From: Erythrocercus mccallii
Taxonomy: Eukaryota > Chordata > Aves > Passeriformes > Dicruridae
Assembly: GCA_013397435.1 (NCBI GenBank)
Contig: VZRG01003001.1
Coordinates: 2,836 to 66,835, forward strand
DNA length: 64,000 nt
Direction: 5' to 3'
In this document: positions 11,959 to 24,900 of the stretch, piece after piece
Layout of the letters: each line of letters opens with the position of its first letter
Position numbering within the stretch: position 1 is the stretch's first letter
Notes under the pieces: generated by a model
What the model saw: the letters and a program-made list of their open reading frames with translations, nothing else
The model's database searches: none
What the model was told of the DNA's origin: nothing
Program-made: the position numbers and the translations under genes

Positions 11959-12010
11959 TAGCTCTGCTATCAGGCAGAGCTAATTGCTCTGGCTGGATTG
12001 ACAATTAGCT
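11959..12010. repeat. Two overlapping perfect inverted repeats
   Basis: The first hairpin pairs TAGCTCTGC (11959-11967) with GCAGAGCTA (11974-11982) across a 6-base loop. The second pairs AGCTAATTG (11978-11986) with CAATTAGCT (12002-12010) across 15 bases. They share 11978-11982, so only one can form at a time. The second carries two homeodomain-type TAATTG cores facing each other. A role in transcription factor binding is inference. Confidence 0.6.
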
Positions 12011-15000
12011 GGGAGTTTTATCATGGAATGATTTTTCAGATGGGGAATATGCTGCTTTTCAAAAGTTTAAATATTATTTGTGAAAACTCGGTTTACTGGA
12101 ACAATAAAAAAATGCATCCAGGAAAATAGGAATAATGCTTCACTACCTAGAAGATTTTACAGTAGAATAGAATTGATCATAATCAGCATGCACAGAACAG
12201 GAATATATTCTATCTTAACGGTCTGCCATAGAGATATGCAAAAACTCCCTTTCCATAAAAAAGTATTGTTTTAAAAAACTGTAATCATGAATTGGCCTGA
12301 TTTTTTTAAAAATTGAAATTTTTTTTCCAGCCACTTCAGGACACGTACCATTTCAAAATGGCACCTTGAGCACACTACTGCCCACGAACAAAAATAAATA
12401 GTGTGATGTGTGATTTCTATTCAAAAACACATTTTGTAGGCAATTCCCAATACTACTGGGTTGGATTTCAATCCTGCTGAAGACTGACCACCCACACAGA
12501 AATACTGCAGCCTTGCTGGTGCCCTGTGAGCTCAGAGGATCTCTGTGCAAGGGCCAGAGGACCTTGATGCTGTAACATTATATCTCTGAACACTGTGCAG
12601 CTTTGTTTGCTTGTGGAACTCAAATTCTCAGTCTGGGTCAGAAGGAGCTTTTGACAGGGAAAAAATGTTCTTCATATTCCCTGTCCTTTTCCAACTTTTA
12701 TATGCCACTCCAGAGGTGTTAAGAAGCCAAAGCAGTGTTTTCTAGGTGGAGCAGAGGTTCCCCCATGGCTCAAAGGCCAGGACTGTTCTACAGATTTTAT
12801 GATGGCACAGTTATGCACAGATCAGCACCTGGGGTGTGACCTGACAAATAGTTATGTTGCCAGAAGTCACTTGTGCATAAAAACCAACCTGTCACTCATA
12901 GGTAATCAAGAAGTTATACTGTAAAAACCCCCTTTTTTGCTGTTATAATCTGCATCTGCCTTGGAATGCTGTGCCAGCATAACATACTGCATAATATTAT
13001 GATACATGATCCTGTGCTGACAAAGCATTCTGAGTGTGGACCTAGCCTAACCTGCTAACTCCTTCTTTCCCTGAGCTACACAATAGAAAAGGCACAGAAA
13101 AAAAAATAAAGACAGAGCCTCTTTAGCTGCTTTTTGCTGGAGAAACAGTCCTGTAGTAGTAATGTGGTCCTTGGTTGTTCTCCAGCTCTGAACAGTTTGT
13201 GTTTGACCCCATAACTTGGTGACAAACTGCAAATTTTAAACCACTGTAGCCACTCTTCCCTGCTTTTCTTAACTACATCACATGTGGTTTATCAGAAATC
13301 AGTGTTTTTCTCTTCCTTCATGACTACATTCTTTCTGTAAAACTTCACATTACTTCAGACCCATCATAAAAAATTTCAGAGCAGAAAATGCGTTAAATAT
13401 TGTATGAGCATGTGAACAAATGAAATTATCAGAATGTGATAAAATAACTGATGCATTGTACAGAAATTTCTCTTCATTTTTTCTTCATCACAAGAGGCTT
13501 GAATAACATCCTTCTGAAATGCTGCCTCAGAGAAATAGTTTGTGAGCTCTCTTGTGCTTTCATAAACACCCAGCGAACCCTGCAAGTTAAAATATCATCA
13601 CATGCTTACTGCACTTGATTATGGGGGCAGGGACAGGCCGTCAGAATTTGTCTGTAATCTCTAATTCCAAACAAAGTTTGCTGTTTTGCTGTCTGCAGCT
13701 TGTTCCTGTCCTCATTGTCTGCTTCACAGCTCGTGTTCAACCTCTGAGTCAAGGTCACAGTCAGTCTGAAAATCAATTTTCCATGCCTCCATTGCGCCTT
13801 CCTCAACCTTATTTCTTTTCTTATCTCTCTCACTGAAAGAGCTGCCTACACAGCTAAGGCTGAAGCATGGGACAAGTTCACATATGCAAAATCCTAGCCA
13901 AATAGGAAGCCTATAATGAAATAATCTGTAAATAATCTCTGCTCCAGCTATCATGAGCCTTTCAGATTATTTATATTGGATAGTCATTTAAATCTCGTCA
14001 GTGCTGCATTGTGCTGCTGCAGATTGAGATGGTAATGAATGCAATACAGTCTCTCAAATGGTTCAGTTTTTTAAAAAATGCATCATTTACAGGCAGTTAG
14101 CAGTGTTCCAATTGCATCTGGCTCATCGATTGCCAAGTACAAGCTGGCTGTGTCTGCAGGGCACAGTCAGTCTGGGTTGCAATGAACCCTATGTCAGCTT
14201 TGTGTTGCACATCTATGGTGTATTTGCTGACTTGGTAAATTTAGGGTCAGCAAACAAGCTCCCAGCAACCAAGAGTAAGTAGCAAACTGCTCTAAGGATG
14301 TTTGCAATTAATTTTCCTGAGACAACTCTTTTTCTTTTGCTGGTACAGCCCACTGCCTTGCAAGTCACTGCACTGCTCTTTGACTCAAAATTTTCTGCCT
14401 GTTCTCATATCCAGGCTGTGTCTGCAGCTGTTTTATTCTGTGCATAAAATCCTTCTATCCATATGTCTAAGGCTGTAGCTCATGTTCTGTTTATATTACT
14501 TCTAAGGTATCAAAATTTGCCTTTCCTCTGGCCTTGATAAGCACAGTCTTGTTCACGTCTACTCAGAATACTGTCATTTGAAATCAGTATTTTTCTGTCT
14601 GATTATGCAACCCCAAATACATGCTGCTTTGTGTATTTTCCCTCATTTATCTTACTCTGTTAGACCCATGATTTGGTGGTTGACACCCCTTCCAAGGCTT
14701 CTGAGGGCCAATCTCTGTCAGCTGTATCCTAGTCTACTTAAATACTTACTGTTTATGATAAGTCAACAATTAAAGTCTGCACTGTCTCCTTGTTACACTT
14801 CCAATGAAGAAATGTAATTTTTTTCCCATGGAGCTTCTTGTGTTTGGAAGTCCATTCCTGAAAGTATGAAAACCTTGATGACACTTCCATTTCTGAAGGG
14901 CCAGTGGGTGCTCTCATTTTCCTTATACTGTTCCATCTGTCTGTATCTATTTGTGGGTGTTTGTTTTGCATTGTCATTTCCAGACATCATTTCCAGCCCT

Positions 15001-18000
15001 TTGGAGTACAGTCCCAAAACTTGATCCTGACTTATATAGCACTTAACATGTGAGGAGAAGGAGGGTAAAGGGGTAGGAAATCAGACGTCCAGGTCTGGAA
15101 TATGTAGTCATGGCAGCAACAGAAATGGTTACATGATCTTTATTCTTTGCTCCTGCAAAATTGAAATTGCAATTGACTTTTGCCTGAAGGTTTTCTGTGA
15201 TCAACTTGGTGCTAGAGCTTACAAAATATTGCTCATTTTTACCTCCGTAGTGTATTTTTAAGGCTAATTGTGTGTTTTGGTAGTAAACAACCATTTGATA
15301 TGTCTTATAAGTTTTTGCTAAGGTCCACTGGAATGGAAATCTACATGAAGTAGTGATGTGACATACAGGAGAACAAGCACTATTTTCCATCTGGAACAAT
15401 TCCAGATGTAAAATGAATGCTTCCACTCTCAGGAACAAATTAATATCATTTCCTCTTATTGAAGAAGGCTGGACAGCAATAAATAGAGCTAGAGAGAAAT
15501 TGCCAAATGTTACATAAAAATTTATTGGCCTTATTTTGAGCCATGATAAAATAAGGCAAATCATTTACTTTTTCTGCCCTAAAACATGCTGGGTCATGCA
15601 GAGTTCAAACCTAAAGAGGTACAAACAAAATGGAACCATTGCCAGTACAGCTCTTCAGCTGACTTGTCGAGCCTTTAGCAGAGGAAAAACTTGATTGGGA
15701 CAGGCTCTCATACTGGGGAAGGAATGCTTTACTCCAGAAACCTGTGAGCAGGGTTCAATCTCTACCAGAATCCCTCACTCTGACAGAATGGGAAAGCATG
15801 CAAAGATACCAGCAGTTTCTTGGTGCCAGGGTCACATCACCACTTCTTGGGAGAGGTTGAAAAGTTCATCTGTCTCTCTAGTGTCAGTTCAGTTTTCTGT
15901 GCCACCCTTGTGAGGAGATGGTGCCTGCCTGTGCTCAGAGGTTGTGGAGTCTCCTGAAGAGGCTTCTCGACATGCTAATCTTTTCCAAAGAAGGCAACCA
16001 TACTATTAGAGAAAATTACACCCTTAGAGGGACCTACAAGCAGGCAAAAAACTCTTGCTGACTTTTTCTGGCAGGTGCTTGATTCATACGTTGCAAAGGA
16101 GGGTAGACCAGCGATGCCATCTGTGCCTCTGGGGCCTTCAAAACTGTTGTGGTGTTTAAGGAGCAATTCTCTAAAAATGCCTCACCAGAAGTAAAGCTGA
16201 AGAGATCAGGAGGGTTGGTTACATGGTGAGAGCTTGTCCAGGCAGTCCAGGTTTGAAGTTTAGTGGCAGATATCCAACTTATAGCACCGTCCAAACCAGT
16301 AAAAATTTGGCTCTGAGAGAAATAACTGCTCTCATCAGAGCCTTGACCTCTGTCTGTGGTGCTCTGGAGAGAGTGCCTGTCCCAGCATGTGGATTTGGAT
16401 CCAGGTAAGGGAACAAATGGTACCTGAGGAGGGGCTGAATTGGGGCACATCCTGCATGACCCCATCAGACCAACCTGGCTGAAGTTTGTTCAGCTTCACT
16501 GGCACCGCTGAGAGCTCCTGGTTCTTTACCAGCCAGGACAGCCTTGGCAGCTGGGCTTTAACTTTTGGTCCTCAGCAAAGTCAGGCATTGAGGAGCCTAC
16601 TGTGCAGTTCTCCTTTACACTCCAGTCAGTTTAATTTGTTTCATTTGCAATAGGAATGCTTTCTTCAGTTGACCTTCCCTCACCTGGTAACTGTGTTTCT
16701 AACCACAATTCACTTCTTCGACCTCCTAACAAAGAGCCAGTGCATTAAAAATGCATGAGGCCCTTGTGAGGGGGGCAGCTGAATGGCTGCATTAGCACCA
16801 AGGCTGAATTATTGATAGAAAGGGTGACTTTTACTTTCCTTTTAGCTGTTGAATAATAGATTAAAAGCTGCACAATAAGATTATTTTCATTACTCATGTA
16901 AATTACTTGTTCAGTTAAGAAGAGTGAGGAGAGCAAGTGAAAAGTACCCTGGGGTGGCAAACACATTAGACTTAAAATTTTTATGTTCCAGAGTATTTAT
17001 TAATTTTAGGTGTATTTTCAAATAAATGTTTTGGTTTAACAGAAGTAATAAGGAATATTTTTTAGTCTTTGGGACATAGGAATAGACATTTTTTTATGAT
17101 ACTCTCAGTGAAACTTATGAATAGAGAACAACTAATGTATTCTGTATTAGTTGGTGCTCATGCTAACCCAAATAAGAAATGTTATTTAACAGTTGAAATT
17201 ACCAGACTGACTAACACCTGCTCTTTAGAATTACGATGTATTGAATCCCTCAGTTTCCCTATATGTGGTATGCCACACTGACCTGTCACCATCTATGTAG
17301 TCCTAGAGAAATAATAACTTTGTTTGGTTTTATTTTGCTGATTTAGTTTGGTGACAGTAGAAATATTGCCCATTAAAACTTTTCAGGGATTAGTAATTTA
17401 TTTGTCTTTTTACACAGCCTTTGGCTCTCCTGGCTGGTTATTACTGTGGCCAGCAAGGATACTGCTGCACATTTCTGTAAGTCAGTCAATTCTTACAGGA
17501 GGTATTAGATGTCATGGTTGCTCCAATTTGGAATAGACAGTTGCTTTGGCATTTCCACTTGTGCTACCCTCCTGCAGGGCTGGATGATGTTGGCTTTGAA
17601 CTGGACAGCTCCTCTTCTATCAGCTTTGAAATAATTTCACCACAGACTCAGCAAGAATCTGGTAGGCTAGCTGGGCAGTTTTCTACTTACATCCCTGTGG
17701 CAACAATTTAAAAAGAAGAGCAAATTCCCTTTAACTGAAATAATGAAAAATAACTTTTTGCAACCTCTAAGGAAAAGCGTGACTTTCAAAATAGTGCATT
17801 TCAATTCTTCTGCTGGTATTTTCTTAGCCAAAGAACCAAAAGTAACACAGCCATCAGTATTGCTTCATATAAATACCACAAAATGTTATGGCTTAGTCAT
17901 GTTAGGCACTGATTTAGAACCCACTCAAATCACTGGACAAATCCCATGCATTTGTGACAGTCTCTGCAACATCTGCTGATGGGAGACATCCATTAAATAC

Positions 18001-19213
18001 AGAAGATTGGATTTATGTGGAATTGTACCTGTTAGCAGTCCCACAGAGCAGTTTCCTTACAAATCCCTAGCTGACAGAGAATAAACAATTCCAATGCACC
18101 TCTCAGTGCAACTTCCCTGGATGACAGCCTCAAGATCCAGCTCCAATCCCCACACATTTTCAGATCATGTGTTCTCTACAGGGATGGGAGGATTTGGTGA
18201 ATTTTGTGATACTGTCTGGTAAGAAGAGAGGGAAGGCAGTGGGAGTTCACTGTGAGTAGGCAGGCTACTGAGTGACTATCCAAGGGTAAAACAGAAATAT
18301 GTACCACTGACCTACTTACTGCTCAAAGGCTCCATATTCCATTATTGATGAACTGATCTACTTAAGGCCCCCCATGTTCCCTGCAGTTAGCTCAATAGCA
18401 GAATGATTTTGACTATTCCTCCATTTCTTTTCTTCATGTAATTAGAATTTCCCTGTTTTATGGCCTGATAGTCTGACCCAATGGAATACGTAGAGCTGAA
18501 ATATATAAACTGAGTCAGCATTTTGGATCTGCTTTTAAAAGCTAAATTTAGGCACACAAGACTAAATTTTCATCTTCATGATCTGATAAGGTCTATAAGA
18601 AAAAGTCCTGAGGGTGCTAAAGTTTTGGAGTGCTTTAGACTTGCAGTTTTTTGGTAGGGTGTTTTTGAAAAGACAATTTCTGCAGGATTCTAAAGTATTG
18701 GCATGTATTTTTGCTTTTTTTTTTTTTAATTGTTAGTCAAACTCCAGCAACAAATCAGGCTTTTCATTGTTAAAGAAACTCAGTTGCCTCTGACAGGATA
18801 AAAAGGCAAATATTCTAGGAATTTCTCACTTCTAGTATATATTTAAAAGATCTATTTTCAAAACTTGCTTTAGGTTCAGTATATGTCATACACATAACGA
18901 GAGAGATGAATATAAATTACATCTCAACTAGTATAAGTGGCTTTCCTCACATTGCTGAAGGAGGTGATTTTAATTTTGGAAGTTAACTTCTTTTTTTAAC
19001 TGTGAGGCTGTGAATTTGACAAATGTATCTGTCAGCCATGCGTGGGGTGGGGAGGAAGGGAAAAGGAAGTCTTCCTGTGCTATGTTTAGCAATGTTCGTG
19101 ACATAAATACAGCAATTATCCCAGGCTGTAGTAAGTTCTGTAAGTTTTATGATGCTGTTATTTAGAACTGCCTGTATGGCTTGTGGGTTTTATGCAATAG
19201 CAATCTGTTAGAG

Positions 19214-19233
19214 AAAAAAAAAAAAAAAAAAAA
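19214..19233 (+). repeat. Poly(A) run
   Basis: About 20 consecutive A residues are followed by GGAAGG. No retroposed gene or LINE 3' end is recognisable upstream, so I treat it as a simple repeat. Confidence 0.8.
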
Positions 19234-19383
19234 GGAAGGAAAAGCAGTGAGTCAGTCTAGGATATGCCTTGGTAAACACCTTGGGGCAGGCAAATTGCAA
19301 ATGCCCAAATTACTTCCTTTGGGCTTTGTAACCTCTAGGTTCCTGCCAGATTTAATTGTTTTCATTGCCAATGATGGGGTACA

Positions 19384-19408
19384 ACAGATCACAAGGGCTG
19401 TGATCTGT
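19384..19408. repeat. Perfect inverted repeat, 10-bp arms, 5-base loop
   Basis: ACAGATCACA (19384-19393) pairs exactly with TGTGATCTGT (19399-19408) around AGGGC. It lies in unique DNA with no gene nearby. It could be a chance hairpin or a dyad binding site. Confidence 0.7.
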
Positions 19409-20834
19409 GAGGCAGATCTTTTGCTGAGAGTCAAGCTCATTTCCCTTCCTCTTGAAGAGAAATGAGTGCCTCCTTCAGACTCTGGTAGTCCCGAGTGCCA
19501 CAGAACTTAAGCCATCCTTGGCTTTACTGCCAGATGAAAACCTCATTTTAGGTTAGTTCTGCAAACCCTTCTGTGGTTTAACATACTTCTCTCAGGACAC
19601 CATCAGCTTTCTCCTAATGCTAAACATTAAACACACCATTTCTGTGGGAAGTCTGGCAGGTCTTTTTGTTAACAGTTATCACCAGGAGTCTGGTATTGTA
19701 GCAACAGATCTTGGATCCAGACAGACCTGCCTGTTAAGAACATGCAAGGTACTACTGGTGTTACTGGTTCTGCTCTAAAAGCAGTCTCAACCCAGAGGGA
19801 AGTTAAAAGATAGGAGCACAAGTGCAGCTGAGTTTTCTTCAGCAGCGCTCGAACTATGCCCAGCACTGCACTGAATGGAGAAGACAGTATTTCTGTGTCA
19901 TCTTTGCATTCCTCTTTTTCGGTTATCAGTGTAGGCTTCTCTGTGCTCTCTTGTTTCAGATCCTATAGAGTTGCTCTGCCAACTGGAAATTGGCCAATAT
20001 GAATATGTGACACAGAGATGTCGCCAGATTTTGATTGTACTGTTGAATGCTTTTTCCTAGCCACCCAAGTATTCCCTTGCCACACTGGCAATCTTTAAAG
20101 AGAGGATCCAGTATATTTATGGTTCTTAATCAATCCTAAGAATCTGACACTATCACCTTTACTGACAGTTAATGTTGCTCACCCAGTGCTTTGTAAGAAA
20201 ATATTGAATCACTGACCTATTTTCATCTCATAACCCAGGACAGGCTGTTTTGTAGCCCTTCCCCCCAATGTCCAAAAATTAGGACACACTGTATTGTATA
20301 CTTGCATGTCCATTAAATGATGTGAATATAGAATGGATTGCAGTATCTGGGAAATTAAGTCCAAGGGTGCCAGTTGCAACACAGTCAGCTGAATGTGGTA
20401 TTCTTCTTGCTCCTGACCTTCTGGGGAAGGGAACTCTATCTGATAAAGCAGAGTACTTACATAGTTATAATTTGTGTTTAGTAAGCATTTGTATTCCTGC
20501 AGATGAATCAGCTAAAACGCCCCTACTGTATAAAAACTGATCTATGCAGTATGCAACCATTCTGTTTTATTTAAAAGATGAAAAGTGGCCACTTAGACAT
20601 CATAACTGAATCATGTGTCTTATTTCAAGTTTCCATTTGCATTCTCTTCAGAAAGTCACTTAAGAGGTTAAAAGGACACAGTAAGCAGGACTAAGTTTTC
20701 TATATTTTATGGCTAAAATTTCTAATAAAAACTTGGAGAACAAAGAAGAGAAGGTGATATCATGTGACACCTCAGTTCCACCAGTACATAGCAATTCCTT
20801 CGTATGTCAGAAATAGTGTGGCATCAGGATTGTC

Positions 20835-21056
20835 CCCCTGTGCTGGGCACTGCTAAGGCACCTCCAGTCCTGGGTTCAGTTTTGCACCTCTCATGACAAG
20901 AAAGACATTGTGGGGCTGGAATGAGTCCAGAGAAGGGAATGGAGCTGGGGAAGGGGCTGGAGCAAAAGTCTGACAAGGAGTGGCTGAGGAGGCTCAGCCA
21001 GGAGAAAGGGAGGTGCAGGGGGATCTTCTTGCTCTGCACAACTCCCTGAAAGGAGT
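20835..21056 (+). mobile_element. CR1 LINE fragment (late ORF2)
   Basis: Runs such as GGAATGGAGCTGGGGAAGGG, GGCTGAGGAGGCTC and CAACTCCCTGAAAGGAG match the CR1 region after the RT palm. The same segment is seen in the 46-kb copy. It is truncated at both ends and has no terminal octamers. The boundaries are approximate. Confidence 0.8.
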
Positions 21057-24000
21057 CTGTTTCTGTCTATCAGATCTGTCTGATCAGAACTTTCTCTCTC
21101 TTCCTCTTTCATTTATGAAAACAGAATTACTCAGATATATTCCTGAATTATGGAAGATGTGAGCTCAACCTTGTGAATTACTAGGAATAAATTCCAGAAT
21201 CTTGTAATTTCTGGGTTTTGGGGGGTTTTTGCTACAATTTGAGTCTAAGCCTTCATATTTTGCTATTCTTTGAAGCGAACCTCATTGATATGATAGATGT
21301 TTTCCAAACTTGGAACTGTGATAAAAACACAAAGATTTTGGGTTTAGTTAGCTCCTATGACATAAAACACACAAGACTTGGAGAAATCAGTGAAGGACTA
21401 CATGAAGTATGTGTCTTACTCTTAGGTATTTATGTTCACAGAAATGCAGTTAAGTAGTGATGCCAAGGTAGAAACTGATTCAGAGTTGCCACATTAAAAG
21501 TGTTTGACAATGAAGTGCAAACCAGAAATCAGTCCCACCAGTGACCCTCTTCTCTTGAGAGACTGTGTTTGAAGAAAAGCCTGACCTTTAGGCAAAATCA
21601 GATCTGTTGTTAGCCAGCATTGATTGGTTTATGAATTTCCCATACATTGGGTTGATCTTCAGCACGGTTCAGTAGAAGAGAGTTTAGCCTATTAGCAATA
21701 ACAATTTTAAATGTTCAAACTTTCAAGAAGAAAAATCAAACAGTGGTTACAGGAAAGTAGAACTGAGTTTTCCTAAAGAAGCAGAAGTAGCACCACTGCG
21801 CAATAAATAACCCAATGGAGAAATCTCTACTTCTCAGTTAAACCTGGGGAAATTACTAGTTCTGCCAATTAATGAAAGGGAAATTTGAAAGCATTCCTGA
21901 AATATTGGCAAATTGTTCTAATAATGGGACTTTACCCATTATTTTTTCAATACTCTAATTGAACTGCACAAGTGGAACTGTGAAGAAAAAGTAAAATTAC
22001 AGGGATGAACTTTTCTGATTTTTTGGATGAACACACATTTTTTAATTCTTGCTGAGATGAATTTTCAGGTATGCCTCAAAAACACAAAGAGATATTCTGT
22101 GTCAATAACTTAGTAGATTTTTCAGTTGAATTTGCTGCTTTGAATATTTATGTAACTGTAGACTAAGTACTTCCTCTAAAAAGTCAGGAATCTGTCAGAA
22201 AGCACAATGAAACAAGGTTTTCAGTATTTGTGTCACTTATTTTGTTAAGAGTTAGGTCTTAACTTACTTAAGGCTTTTCCTCCTGGGTGCTAGAGAAAGC
22301 TGCCTTCATGGTAGGATTTTTTCCCACCTATGAAGTGGCTTGTAGTGGGCCATTATTCATCACTGTATTGTGCTCACTTCAAATTTTTGTGCCTTCAGTT
22401 ACAGCACCCAGTGGATTGCTGTGTGATACACTGAGTGATGAATCGCTGCTAGGGGAAGTTTATTGATCCCTGTGCTGTGGATGATTGCCATATGACGTTC
22501 TCATTCAGTAACAGAATATTTTCTATAGATTTCCTGAGCTGATTAAATAAAATCAGGATTGAGACAACAACGCCTCTGGTCAGGTTGAAGGTGAGATACT
22601 CTCTCTGCTTCAAAGGCAAAGAGACACAATAAAGAGGAGAGCAGATGCACCAGCAGCAGAACATGGTCTGTAAGTCCCTTCCTGGAAGACCTTCCTGAAG
22701 TCTTATGGCTTAGTGTCCAAACAACACTCAAGCAAAGACAGAGGGAGGTGGTTAACAAACTGTTCTCTCTGCAGTGTCTTTCCTGGGGGCAGGAAAGAGG
22801 CCTTCAGGTCTGCATCTCTTCCCCTCCCTGCAGAAAGGAACCAGGGCTAAGAAAGCTGAAAGAGGAGGCAGAAGCAGGGCAGTAGCACAGGACTGTGAAG
22901 AGGTTGAGTCTGATGAATAGAAGGAAGAAAATTTGGTATCATATATGATGGAGGATGCTCAGGGTCTACAATTGCCTAAAGGCAGGTTTTTGAAAAAAGA
23001 CTGTTTTTTCTGAACTGGTTTGTTACAGGGAAGTGAGAAAGCCAGTCTAAAACATATTTAGGATTCTTGTCCCTTTTTTTACTTAAGAATAGTTTGGTGC
23101 CATAGAGGTGCAAATAAACTCATCCATTCTAAATACATACTCTCTCAATTTCTGTTAATTTCAAGTATCTTTTTAATAGCATGTTTCAAAAGCTTAATGA
23201 GTAATTAAGAAAAATAATAAAAGAAGATCAGTGGTAGTTTAGTAACCCACTAATTCTTGTAACTCAACATTAGGAGGTGGCAGTTCATTGCTAACAATGC
23301 TACTGTTGTCTCTGTCCTTCTAGGCAAAGAACCAGAAAACATTTCCCAGCTAATTGGAAGCTACGTGCAGCATTCACTCTTTTAAGACATGGAGCATCCC
23401 ATCAGAAATGCCAGTGACTAACAGTGCACTTATTAATAGAACCAGCCCCAGTGACCAAACAATTGGGCTGCTTGGAGCACTGGTGTTGCTGGGGCAGAGT
23501 CCGTGCCCAGCCCATCCCACAGCAGCCCAGCAAGGACAGCAACAGCATGGCTGGGCACTGAAGCAGACTGTGAACAAGGAGTGTGAAAGGACAGAGCAGA
23601 GCCTGTGCTCTGCAGGGAACAATGCTTCCCAGCAAATCCCTGCATGGAGTCAGAGGGGACTGGTGATGTGCAGTGACAGTTCATGCTCCGTGATCCGTGG
23701 AGTGAGGATTAAGCAGACTGCACATGCAGGGCTGGCTAAGGTGCCTCACAATGCAAATCCGTGGGAATGTGCTGTGTCTGGTGTTCTGCTCTCCCAGAAC
23801 ATTGGCTTGTGGTTCTCAGCTGCTCTAGCAGGCCAAGCCAGATGGAAGCTCTTCCATGCAAAACATGTTTGGTTCTACTGTAGTGCTTTCAAAAAAAACA
23901 CATTGTCTTCTTTGTTTTTTTTCACCATGCAGGTGTTCCCAGCCCACTGAAAAGCCCAAATCATGGAGAGCTGTCAGCACTTGAAGGAATCTCTAGAACT

Positions 24001-24833
24001 CAAAACCAGATGTTTTGTTGGCTGTGGAGGACCAAGTGTCTTGTACACTGTGTGTGTTTCCTGGGCATATGCAGGAAAGAGGTATGTGACCTTGAGAAAT
24101 CTAACCAAAGAAGTGCCTGTAGCCAAATTGTGCTGTTTACATTGTTGCCAATGTTTCACTGGTAGTTTTCCAAGCTACTAGTGCTTCATAAAAATCTTCA
24201 TTGCCTTTTTTAAGATTACACAGGTTGCAACCTTCCTTTAACTTACTGCCTTATTCAGCTCAGCTACAGTAACTGCAGCTCAGCACAGGTCTGGCTGCCA
24301 CCTCCATTTCCAAACTCATCCGTGGCCTCCTGGTTTGCCAAAAGGGCCAGCTGGTGTACAGCGTGCATCCTGCCCAAGCCAAGGGGTGCTGGCTTGCAGG
24401 GACTGTGTCCTCCCTCTGCTCATTGCTCACTGATGGCTTGCCTGGTGCTCAGCACAGGTGAAGAGAAACCCAGCTGTGCTGTTCTGGTTCTCTCCTGCCC
24501 ATAATTCCCAAGCCTGTTCCTGGGGGCATCAGATACATTAAGAAAAGTAACCGCTTTTTAAAAGTAGCTACTTTTACAGTGCAACTCTACAGGAGACTGG
24601 TTGTACCTTACAAAAATTTATCTCCAAAGCTTGAGTATAAAATGGGTAAATGTAATGATTTATTATTCACTGTTGACTTTCAGCATAAAGATTTTTGTGT
24701 TTCCTAGATGAGAAATAGTAATTATAGTCTATGTGCAGCCAGATGATTTATGTACATTCGAGTTGACTCACTTTCCATTCCTTTTGATAGGCTGTAAAGT
24801 ATAACATTAGATAAAGGAATGGAGAAACTGGGG

Positions 24834-24900
24834 CGTGGGTTGTTTTTAGGGTTGTGGGGTTTGTTTGTTTGTTGTTTTGAGGGAGTTGTTTGGTGTTTTG
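24834..24900. repeat. G/T-rich low-complexity tract
   Basis: The plus strand is almost pure G and T, with GGGTT and GTTTGTTTGTTTG units. Similar tracts occur at about 1186-1206, 21212-21230, 28288-28372 and 39661-39709. Confidence 0.6.

Larger units (their letters stand above)
9906..20834. other. Unique non-coding DNA, about 10.9 kb
   Basis: No gene or interspersed repeat is recognisable. Notable content: nested inverted repeats at 11959-12010, a C-rich tract at 11762-11806, a T-run at 18715-18727, an A-run at 19214-19233 and a perfect 10-bp inverted repeat at 19384-19408. The longest frame (15043-15564, minus, 173 codons) has no recognisable family. AT-rich blocks with many TAAT cores and few CpGs (about 11930-12070, 13970-14120 and 16740-16920) have the look of conserved non-coding elements. 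That is an impression from composition only. Confidence 0.5.

Noticed and set aside
15043..15564. 173-codon minus-strand open frame
   Set aside because: No recognisable family and hydrophobic stretches typical of translated AT-rich DNA. It has no supporting signals.
23354..23950. 198-codon plus-strand open frame, the longest outside AMER3
   Set aside because: No recognisable domain or family, low-complexity composition without coding character, and no convincing splice or promoter context. A frame of this length can occur by chance in 64 kb read on both strands.
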